64,000 bases of DNA, from the NCBI RefSeq assembly GCF_006349365.1, contig NZ_CP040899.1, forward strand, positions 2,790,001-2,854,000. Direction: 5' to 3'. Position numbers and translations under genes: made by a program. Every line of letters begins with the position of its first letter. Positions within the stretch are counted from its first letter, which is position 1. Positions 55,508 through 64,000 of this stretch are shown here, in pieces. The DNA is from Georgenia wutianyii. GTDB taxonomy: Bacteria; Actinomycetota; Actinomycetes; Actinomycetales; Actinomycetaceae. The notes under the pieces are model-generated. The model had not been told where the DNA came from, did no database searches, and saw only the letters and a program-made list of their open reading frames with translations.

Positions 55508-57394
55508 ATGGGTGCACCGGCACCGATCGCCGTCGGTGAGCTGCTCCCCGCCGACCCCGCCGAGCCACCTCCCTGGCTGGTCGACGACGACGGGCCGGCC
55601 GAGCTGGCGCCGCTGCCGCCTGACCCGCTCGGGCCCGACCCCTTCGCAGGAGACGCCGACTCCGTCGGTGCCGTGCGACTCACGCAGGCCCCGCCTTCCG
55701 CCGGACCGCACGGGATCTCCGGGTCCGCCGCCGCTCTCGCGGACTTGCTCGCCACGGTCGCGCCCGGTCCACAGCTGGCCGGCGCCCTCGAGGCGACCGA
55801 CCCGCGCGGGCTCGACCTCTACGACCTCGTCGAGGTCATCGCCGGGTACCACCGCCTCGCCTCCTGGGCCCACGCCCGGCTCACCGAGCTCACCGGCCGC
55901 CTCACCCGGCGCCCCGGGATCAACCCCCACCACCCGCTCCCCGGCGGTCGGTTCGCCGCTGACGCTGCCGCCGCCGAGCTCGCGCCGCGTCTGGGGATCC
56001 CCCGCCGCACCGCCCGCCGCATCGTCGGCAACGCCGCCCTCTTCCGCGACACCCTCGACCAGACCGCCGACGCCCTGCGGCTCGGTCACCTCGACCCCGT
56101 CAAGGCCGACACCCTCGCCCGGCTGCTCGGCGACCAGCCCGCGGACGTCGCCTGGGAGGTCCAGCGCCAGGTCCTGCCGGCCGCTCCCCACCAGACGGCG
56201 AACCAGCTGAGCCGGGCCGTGCAGCGGGCCCTCGTCGCCGTCGACCCGCACCGCGCCACCCAGCGTCACCGGGCCGCCCGGGAGACGCGCCGGGTCGACC
56301 ACCCGCGCCCGCTCCCCGACGGCATGGCCGCGCTCTACGCCGTCCTGCCCGCCACCGACGCCGCCGGCCTCGACCTCGCGCTGGAGGCGGCGGCCCGGGG
56401 CGCCAAGGCGGGCGGCGACACCCGCACGATCGACCAGCTCCGCGCCGACGCGCTCGCCCTCCTCGGCCACACCGCGCTGGACCAGGGGTTCATCGGTCTG
56501 CCCGAGAAGCCCGGACAGGAGCGAGTCGCAGACGACGGCGTCCCCTGCACCCCGCATGCCGCTACCGGCGCCGAGGACCTCCAACCGGTGAGCGACTACC
56601 TGCGGATGCTCCGCATGCCGGTCGGCACCATCGGCGGGCGGCGTGCCCAGATCCGGGTCACCGTCCCGCTCTCGGCCCTCGTGCTGCCGACCACCGCGCA
56701 GGGCGGCCTCGCCAACCCGGGCGAGTGCCCGGACCACCTCGCCGAAGGGCTGACCGAGCCACCGGGGAACAGCTCCGCCCACCTCGGCACCGAACGCACG
56801 GGGCCACCAGGGACCGCTCACAACCCGCCCCGCACGACCCGATCCGAGTCGTTCGTCCCGAGCACCGGCGCCCACGGCCTCCCGGGGCCGAGCCCCGATG
56901 ACGACGGCCCCACCCCGGCCGAGGTCGCCGAGCTGGACGGGTACGGCCCGATCACCCCGGACGTCGCCCGCGCCCTCGCCCTGAGCGGCGGTACCTGGCA
57001 GCGCCTCGTCACCGACCCGCTCAGCGGCCGGCTCCTCGACGTCGGGCGCACCCGCTACCGGCCACCGGCCGCGATCGCCGAGCTCGTCCGGGCGCGGGAC
57101 CGCACGTGCGTCGTCCCGGGCTGCTCGACCCCGGCCGCCGGCTGCGACCTCGACCACGTCGTCCCCTACCCGCAGGGACCGACGAGCGCGCTCAACCTCG
57201 CCGCCCTCTGCCCCGCCGACCACACCCTCAAGACCCTCGGCTCGTTCCGCCTCCGGCGCACCGGCCAGGGAACCTTCGAGTGGACCACCCCGAGCGGCCA
57301 CCGCTACCACCGCGACCAGAACGGCCGGGTCACCTGGCGTCGCCCGGACTCTGCCACGTCGGCCGTGGCGACCCTCACCGGACCACCGTTCTAG
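55508..57394 (+). CDS. DUF222 / HNH endonuclease domain protein (13E12-type)
   Basis: This 628-residue protein starts at ATG 55508 with GGAGGT seven bases upstream; an ATG at 55475 is an alternative. A DUF222 helical region (about 80-330) is followed by a long disordered Pro/Gly/Thr-rich stretch (about 400-460). A C-terminal HNH domain (about 535-580) has CVVPGCSTPAAGCDLDHVVPY and NLAALCPADHTLK, with the zinc-binding cysteines and catalytic His present. Such genes (REP13E12-like in mycobacteria) are multi-copy in actinobacteria and often associated with mobile DNA. Nuclease function is likely but the target is unknown. No inteins or terminal repeats are seen. Confidence 0.88.
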   Translation: MGAPAPIAVGELLPADPAEPPPWLVDDDGPAELAPLPPDPLGPDPFAGDADSVGAVRLTQAPPSAGPHGISGSAAALADLLATVAPGPQLAGALEATDPRGLDLYDLVEVIAGYHRLASWAHARLTELTGRLTRRPGINPHHPLPGGRFAADAAAAELAPRLGIPRRTARRIVGNAALFRDTLDQTADALRLGHLDPVKADTLARLLGDQPADVAWEVQRQVLPAAPHQTANQLSRAVQRALVAVDPHRATQRHRAARETRRVDHPRPLPDGMAALYAVLPATDAAGLDLALEAAARGAKAGGDTRTIDQLRADALALLGHTALDQGFIGLPEKPGQERVADDGVPCTPHAATGAEDLQPVSDYLRMLRMPVGTIGGRRAQIRVTVPLSALVLPTTAQGGLANPGECPDHLAEGLTEPPGNSSAHLGTERTGPPGTAHNPPRTTRSESFVPSTGAHGLPGPSPDDDGPTPAEVAELDGYGPITPDVARALALSGGTWQRLVTDPLSGRLLDVGRTRYRPPAAIAELVRARDRTCVVPGCSTPAAGCDLDHVVPYPQGPTSALNLAALCPADHTLKTLGSFRLRRTGQGTFEWTTPSGHRYHRDQNGRVTWRRPDSATSAVATLTGPPF

Positions 57395-57444
57395 ACTCAC
57401 CGGCCCGTCTGGGCCCTTGGTCCGGACCACTACCGACTTGTGAC

Positions 57445-57450
57445 TACCAT
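57445..57450 (+). promoter_or_regulatory. -10 box, leaderless sdhCAB operon
   Basis: TACCAT ends six bases before the GTG at 57457 and fixes that start. Confidence 0.55.
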
Positions 57451-57456
57451 GCTGAT

Positions 57457-58149
57457 GTGTCCACCACTCAAACTGCGGCGCGGCAGGTCAAGGGCCGCCG
57501 GACGTCGGTCGCTCTCAAGATCGTCATGGCCGCCACCGGGGTGCTCTTCCTGCTCTTCGTGCTGGCGCACATGTACGGAAACCTCAAGGCGCTCTCCGGG
57601 CAGGAGGCCTACGACGGCTACGCGCACCACCTGCGCGTGCTCGGCGAGCCGATGCTCCCCTACGAGGGCTTCCTCTGGATCATGCGCGTGGGCCTCATCG
57701 TCAGCCTCGTGCTGCACGTATGGGCGGCGGCGCAGCTCACCCGCCGCAAGCGGGCCGCGCGTACGCAGAAGTACGCGGTGAAGAAGTCGGTCGCCTCGAC
57801 CCTCTCGTCCCGCACGATGATGTGGGGCGGTCTGACGATCCTCCTCTTCCTCGTCTTCCACATCCTCCAGTTCACGACCCTCACCATCGAGGTCGGCGGG
57901 TCCTACGACAGCCCGTACGAGCGGTTCGTCGCCGCGTTCGAGGTCTGGTGGCTGGTGGCGATCTACGTCGTCGCGATGATCGCCCTCGGGATGCACCTGC
58001 GCCACGGCATGTGGAGCGCGGTGCAGACCCTCGGCTGGTCCAACCGCAACCGCCAGGCGGCGCTCAAGGCGACCGCGCTCGCGGTCTCGCTCGTCATCGT
58101 CGTCGGCTTCCTCCTGCCGCCCCTCGCCATCGCCTTCGGCATCGTCTAG
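57457..58149 (+). CDS. sdhC: Succinate dehydrogenase cytochrome b subunit (five-helix type)
   Basis: This 230-residue membrane protein has five helices and conserved histidines in [39 protein letters not shown] and MHLRHGMWS. That is the pattern of diheme type B quinone reductases (Corynebacterium, Bacillus). It anchors SdhAB and passes electrons to menaquinone. No sdhD follows; sdhA comes next. GTG 57457 gives the natural [15 protein letters not shown] start. Confidence 0.92.
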   Translation: MSTTQTAARQVKGRRTSVALKIVMAATGVLFLLFVLAHMYGNLKALSGQEAYDGYAHHLRVLGEPMLPYEGFLWIMRVGLIVSLVLHVWAAAQLTRRKRAARTQKYAVKKSVASTLSSRTMMWGGLTILLFLVFHILQFTTLTIEVGGSYDSPYERFVAAFEVWWLVAIYVVAMIALGMHLRHGMWSAVQTLGWSNRNRQAALKATALAVSLVIVVGFLLPPLAIAFGIV

Positions 58150-58171
58150 ACCCTGCGGAGTAGTGCTTTCC

Positions 58172-60138
<1,967 letters not shown>

Positions 60139-60142
<4 letters not shown>

Positions 60143-60876
60143 GAATCACCCTCAAGGTCTGGCGCCAGCCCAACGCGCAGGTCCGCGGCACCCTGGTGGA
60201 CTACCCGCTCGACGGGATCTCCGAGGACATGTCCTTCCTCGAGATGCTCGACGTGCTCAACGAGCAGCTCATCGCACGCGGCGAGGAGCCGGTGGCATTC
60301 GACCACGACTGCCGTGAGGGCATCTGCGGCATGTGCGGTCTCATGATCGACGGCATCGCGCACGGCCCGGAGGTCACGACGACCTGCCAGCTGCACATGC
60401 GCTCCTTCAAGGACGGCGACACGATCACCGTCGAGCCGTGGCGCGCCGACCCGTTCCCGGTCATCAAGGACCTCGTCGTCGACCGCTCGGCCTTCGACCG
60501 GATCATCCAGGCCGGCGGGTTCATCTCCGCGAACACGGGGGCGGCGCCGGACGCGCACGCCACCCCGGTCCCGAAGATCGACGCCGACGCCGCCTTCGAG
60601 GCCGCGGCGTGCATCGCCTGCGGCGCCTGCGTGGCGGCCTGCCCGAACGGCTCGTCGATGCTGTTCACCGCCGCCAAGGTCACCCACCTCGGCAAGCTGC
60701 CCCAGGGTCAGCCGGAGCGCCTGGGCCGGGTCGTCTCGATGGTCGCCCAGCAGGACGCCGAGGGCTTCGGCGGCTGCACGAACATCGGAGAGTGCGCCGC
60801 GGTGTGCCCCAAGGGCATCCCGCTCGACACCATCAACCAGCTCAACTTCGACCTGCGCACCGCGCTGCGCGGCTGA
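60139..60876 (+). CDS. sdhB: Succinate dehydrogenase iron-sulfur subunit
   Basis: This 245-residue protein has an N-terminal plant-ferredoxin domain with [2Fe-2S] cysteines ([11 protein letters not shown] at 57-67, plus Cys83) and a C-terminal ferredoxin domain. The latter carries [13 protein letters not shown] and [15 protein letters not shown] for the [4Fe-4S] and [3Fe-4S] clusters. It relays electrons from SdhA to the cytochrome b. The GTG start overlaps the sdhA stop. A strong hairpin follows the stop. Confidence 0.96.
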
Positions 60877-60884
60877 CCGGCCAC

Positions 60885-60923
60885 CGAGGGCGCTACCCGC
60901 GCGAGTCGCGGGTAGCGCCCTCG
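60885..60923. terminator. Hairpin terminator after sdhCAB, overlapping yihY coding end
   Basis: A perfect 17-bp stem (60885-60901 with 60907-60923) and a 5-base loop begin 9 bases after sdhB. The convergent YihY gene ends at 60893, so the hairpin also encodes its last residues (EGATRDSRG). It probably terminates transcription from both sides. Confidence 0.75.
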
Positions 60924-62167
60924 TGCTCTGCCCCCACCGGCCGGGCTCCCGCACGGCCCCGGCGACGGCGCCACCGCCGCACCCGGCCGACGAGCCCGCC
61001 CTCCTCGGCGTCCTCCTCGCGCCGCTCACGCGCCGCGTGCTCCGCGCGCCGGCGACGCTCCTCCTCGGCGCGCAGCTCGGCGAGCACCCGGCGGCCCTCG
61101 TCACCCGCGTGCTCGAGGTTGGTCACCGTGGCGCCCCTGCGCGTCGGGGCGTCGGCCTCGACCGTCCCGGTGATCGCCTCGTAGCGCCAGGTGAGGGTGT
61201 GCGGCGCGGAGAGCGTGACGTAGTTCGGCGTCTCGCTGAAGTGGGTGACGTCGGGGTGGTCGGGCGCGGGCGGGGCCGGCGGGTTGGCCGTCCAGGCCGC
61301 GATGAGCAGGGTGACCCGCGAGAGCAGGTTGACCCACAGCAGGAGCGTGGCGAGCGCGGCGGCCGTCGCGAGCAGCGGGTTGCTCGCCGCGCTGCCGACG
61401 AGCGAGGTGCCGAACAGGCGCAGGGCGCCGGAGGCCACGGCGCCGAGGAGCGCGGCGAGAAGCAGGTCGCGGCGCGGGGGTCGGACCCCGGCGAGCACCC
61501 GGAAGAGCAGGACGAACACCCCGGCGTCGACGGCGAGCGCGACGAGCAGTCCCAGCGCCCGCAGTCCGAGCTGGGCCACGGTGCCGCTCACCCCCAGGAG
61601 GTCGAGCACCCACTGGCCGGCAGCGCCCGCGGCGATCGTCAGCGCCGCGGTGAGGAGGACGGCGACGGCGAGGGTGAGGAAGCCAAGGAGGTCGCGCACG
61701 CGGGTGAGGAACGCGTTCTCCTGGAGGACGACGATGCCGAACATCGAGCGGATCGAGCGCTTGAGCGCCCCCATGACCGAGATCGCGGTCCACAGCAGGA
61801 CCGCGGTGGCGACGACGCTCGTCGGCGTGAGCCCGGTGTCCAGGACGAGGTCGTCCGGGTTGAGCAGCCCCCGGCTCGTCGGGGTGTCGATGACTCCCGG
61901 GAGCGCGCTGTCCACCGCCTCCAGCACGCGGTCGCGCAGCTCGGTGTCCGAGCCGAGCACGGCCATGAAGGCGGTGTAGCCCAGCGTGAGCGCCGCCGCG
62001 ATGGAGAAGATCGCCGAGTAGGTGATCCCCCCGGCGAGCATGCCCCCGGCGGCCCGCCCGTAGCGCGCCAGCGCCCGGCCCGGCCGGGTCATGCTCCACC
62101 ACCTCGTGAGGGCCTGGATCCGGTCGTTGAGGACGGCCAGCCGGCTCTTGGGTTCCGCGGGGGTCAT
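60893..62167 (-). CDS. YihY/virulence factor BrkB family membrane protein
   Basis: This 424-residue protein has six helices (about 40-310) with family blocks AGGMLAGGITYSAIFSIAAALTL and ALLLWVNLLSRVTLL-like segments. A cytoplasmic basic/acidic C-terminal tail (about 355-424) carries RRRRAEHAARERREEDAEE and RRWRRRRGRAG. Despite an old RNase BN label, the family has no established enzymatic role. ATG 62167 follows TACGCT by six bases, predicting a leaderless mRNA. It is convergent with sdhB. Confidence 0.9.
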   Translation of the reverse strand: MTPAEPKSRLAVLNDRIQALTRWWSMTRPGRALARYGRAAGGMLAGGITYSAIFSIAAALTLGYTAFMAVLGSDTELRDRVLEAVDSALPGVIDTPTSRGLLNPDDLVLDTGLTPTSVVATAVLLWTAISVMGALKRSIRSMFGIVVLQENAFLTRVRDLLGFLTLAVAVLLTAALTIAAGAAGQWVLDLLGVSGTVAQLGLRALGLLVALAVDAGVFVLLFRVLAGVRPPRRDLLLAALLGAVASGALRLFGTSLVGSAASNPLLATAAALATLLLWVNLLSRVTLLIAAWTANPPAPPAPDHPDVTHFSETPNYVTLSAPHTLTWRYEAITGTVEADAPTRRGATVTNLEHAGDEGRRVLAELRAEEERRRRAEHAARERREEDAEEGGLVGRVRRWRRRRGRAGARPVGAEHEGATRDSRG

Positions 62168-62173
62168 GGCCGC

Positions 62174-62179
62174 AGCGTA
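62174..62179 (-). promoter_or_regulatory. -10 box, leaderless yihY-like gene
   Basis: TACGCT on the minus strand ends six bases before ATG 62167. Confidence 0.55.
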
Positions 62180-62285
62180 TGGACGCCGGGGCGGGGCGGC
62201 AGGGGAACGGTGCCGCCGTCCGTCGGGCGGCTCCCCGCTGGTCGGTCTTGTTCGGTTGTGGTTCTTTTCTGACAGACTGCCGACC

Positions 62286-63113
62286 ATGAGCACGCCCTCG
62301 TCCCAGCCGCTGCTCGCGCGGCAGCGCCAGGAGCACATCCTCGCCGCGGTCAGCCGCCACGGCGGGGCGCGGGTCGCCGACATGGTGGAGCAGCTCGGCG
62401 TCTCGGAGATGACCGTCCGGCGCGACATCACCAGCCTCGTGCGCCGCGGCCTCGTGGCGCGCGTGCACGGCGGTGCCGTCGCCCCCAGCCGCTCCGCCCA
62501 GGAGCCGGCCTTCTCCCTCAAGGCCGGTCAGCGCCAGGCGGAGAAGGCCCGGATCGGGCAGGCCGCCGCCGCCCGTGTCACGGCCGGTGACGCCGTCGCC
62601 CTCTCCGCCGGCACGACGACGCTCGCAGTCGCCCAGGCCCTCACCCGCCACCCCGACCTCGCCACGCTCACCGTCATCACGAACTCCCTGCCGGCCGCCG
62701 ACGTCCTCCACCAGGCCGTGCTCCAGGCGCGCGAGGCCGGGCGGCCCGCCCCGACGGTCGTCCTCACCGGCGGCGAGCGCACGCCCTCCGACGCCCTCGT
62801 CGGCCCGGCGACCGTCGACTACCTGCGCGGCGTGCGGGTGGACTGGGTGTTCCTCGGCGCGCACGGGTTCGACCCGGAGATCGGCCTCATGACCCCGAAC
62901 CTCCAGGAGGCGGCGACCAACACCGCGCTGCTCGCCACCGGCCGCAGCGCCGTCGCCGTCCTCGACTCCAGCAAGTGGGGCGTGCGCGGCCTGCGCTCCT
63001 TCTGCTCGCTGGAGGACCTCGCCGCGCTCGTCACCGACAGCCCGCCCGACGAGGCGACGCTCGCCGCGGCCGCCACCCACGACTTCTCCCTGGAGGTTGC
63101 CCCTCATGAGTGA
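62286..63113 (+). CDS. DeoR/GlpR family transcriptional regulator
   Basis: This 275-residue regulator has an N-terminal winged helix (about 12-65; RQEHILAAVSRHGGARVADMVE, VSEMTVRRDITSLVRRGL) with a VHGGA linker. A C-terminal DeoRC sugar-phosphate-sensing domain follows (SAGTTTLAVA, GPATVDYLRGVRVDWVFLGAHGFD). It overlaps galT by eight bases, so it probably represses galactose metabolism in response to a sugar phosphate. CAGACT, an imperfect -10, lies seven bases before the ATG. Confidence 0.92.
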   Translation: MSTPSSQPLLARQRQEHILAAVSRHGGARVADMVEQLGVSEMTVRRDITSLVRRGLVARVHGGAVAPSRSAQEPAFSLKAGQRQAEKARIGQAAAARVTAGDAVALSAGTTTLAVAQALTRHPDLATLTVITNSLPAADVLHQAVLQAREAGRPAPTVVLTGGERTPSDALVGPATVDYLRGVRVDWVFLGAHGFDPEIGLMTPNLQEAATNTALLATGRSAVAVLDSSKWGVRGLRSFCSLEDLAALVTDSPPDEATLAAAATHDFSLEVAPHE

Positions 63114-64000
63114 CACGGTGCGCAAGACCCGCGGCCGCCTCGCCGACGGCCGCGAGATCCTCTACTTCGACGACTCCGAGCCGTACGTCTCGGGCGGGGC
63201 CACCCGGCGCCTGGACGACCCCCGCCCGCTGCCCGGCCGCTTCGACCCCGTCCCCGGCCCCGACGGTGAGCCCCACCCGTTCACCGGCCCGCGCATGCGC
63301 TACGACGTCCTCACCGGGGAGTGGGTGCCGATGGCCACCCACCGGATGAACCGCACCCACCTGCCGCCCGCCGACGCGAACCCGCTCGCCCCCGCGCGTC
63401 CCGGGGCGGCCTACACCGACGGCGACATCCCGGCCGACGACTACGACGTCGTCGTCTTCGAGAACCGCTTCCCCTCCCTGCTCCAGGTCCCGGGCGAGGA
63501 GGACGTCCTCACCCACCTCGACGGCGAGGAGCTGTGGCCGGTGCGTCCCGCCGCCGGCCGGTGCGAGGTCATCTGCTTCTCCCCCGACCCCGACGCCTCC
63601 CTCGCCACCGTCGGGCACCGCCGGATGCGCACCGTCATCGAGGCGTGGGCCGACCGCACGACCGAGCTCTCCGCCCTCCCGGGCATCGAGCAGGTCTTCT
63701 GCTTCGAGAACCGCGGCCGGGAGATCGGGGTGACGCTCCACCACCCGCACGGCCAGATCTACGGCTACCCCTACCTCACCCCACGCACCGCGACCATGCT
63801 GCGCCAGGCGCGCGCGCACCGGGAGGCCACCGGGCGCAACCTCCTGCGCGACGTCCTGGAGGCCGAGCTGCGCTCCGGGCGGCGGGTCGTCGCCGAGTCC
63901 GAGCACTGGGTCGCCTACGTGCCCGCCGCGGCGCGCTGGCCCGTCGAGGTGCACCTCGCCCCGCGCCGCGACGTCCCCGACCTGCCCGCCCTCACCGACG
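63106..64000 (+). CDS. galT: Galactose-1-phosphate uridylyltransferase (3'-truncated by window)
   Basis: The first 298 codons are present and the gene runs off the window. Motifs seen include YDVLTGEWVPMATHRMNRTH, VVFENRFPSL and the nucleophile motif HHPHGQIYGYPYL (about 210-222), where the second His of HPH takes the uridylyl group. It exchanges UMP between UDP-glucose and galactose-1-phosphate in the Leloir pathway. It overlaps the DeoR-type regulator; galK is probably beyond the window. Confidence 0.94.
   Translation, partial: MSDTVRKTRGRLADGREILYFDDSEPYVSGGATRRLDDPRPLPGRFDPVPGPDGEPHPFTGPRMRYDVLTGEWVPMATHRMNRTHLPPADANPLAPARPGAAYTDGDIPADDYDVVVFENRFPSLLQVPGEEDVLTHLDGEELWPVRPAAGRCEVICFSPDPDASLATVGHRRMRTVIEAWADRTTELSALPGIEQVFCFENRGREIGVTLHHPHGQIYGYPYLTPRTATMLRQARAHREATGRNLLRDVLEAELRSGRRVVAESEHWVAYVPAAARWPVEVHLAPRRDVPDLPALTD

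Noticed and set aside
55508..57394. HNH protein as part of an intein, group II intron or restriction system
   Set aside because: It has the DUF222 helical region and no splicing motifs, reverse transcriptase or adjacent methyltransferase.

Overview
The window is very GC-rich, densely packed chromosomal DNA with frequent GTG/TTG starts and 4-base ATGA/GTGA gene overlaps. It carries a mycobacterial-type Kgd, an AdnAB-like helicase-nuclease pair, DUF3107 and a DUF222/HNH protein. This points to an actinobacterium, most likely of the order Micrococcales (Cellulomonas/Georgenia-like); I cannot name a genus. No rRNA, tRNA, CRISPR array, prophage or intact insertion sequence was recognised.

Layout. 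1-4.3 kb: 3' part of kgd (2-oxoglutarate metabolism) with a strong terminator, then an SGNH-fold protein lacking the usual serine. 4.3-8.6 kb (minus): prfB, ftsE, ftsX and a secreted coiled-coil M23 peptidase, a cell-division and peptidoglycan-hydrolysis module. 8.7-10.5 kb: a Bcr/CflA-type drug exporter coupled to a 45-residue membrane protein, then Ohr. 10.6-17 kb: AdnB/AdnA-like DNA-end resection helicase-nucleases. 17-25.3 kb: DUF3107, a ferritin-like protein and the DEAD-box helicase RhlE. This neighbourhood resembles M. tuberculosis Rv3201c-Rv3211, but here an amino-sugar operon (18.25-23.47 kb) lies between the ferritin-like gene and rhlE. That operon has a perfect LacI-type operator, intact transporter, AGE epimerase, NagB and ceramidase-like genes, and wrecked SIS-isomerase and LacI-regulator genes.

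25.3-34.3 kb: a repeat-bearing intergenic region, CopD, MarC, a PHP phosphoesterase, aminopeptidase P, an SDR/helical-domain fusion protein, a zinc alcohol dehydrogenase and an APC permease. 34.3-43.3 kb: a block resembling Rv1220c-Rv1234: GSP17M-like, MgtE-N/PRC/CBS protein, DUF1003, Mrp, TatB, HtrA, anti-sigma factor, SigE and an O-methyltransferase. The methyltransferase appears to start at an ATC codon.

43.4-52.6 kb (minus): a nucleoside uptake and salvage cluster. A BMP lipoprotein, a double ABC ATPase and two permeases import nucleosides; Cdd, DeoA and DeoC degrade them to deoxyribose-phosphate products. A papain/C39-like protein and a small acidic protein sit within it. 52.7-64 kb: M20 amidohydrolase, mannose-1-P guanylyltransferase, DUF222/HNH protein, three-gene sdhCAB, a YihY membrane protein, a DeoR regulator and 5'-partial galT.

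A pattern across the window is that at least twelve genes have a TANNNT -10 box 6-8 bases before the start codon, which predicts leaderless mRNAs. It also settles several start sites. The other notable features are the decaying amino-sugar operon, the ATC start, and three intergenic inverted-repeat elements.
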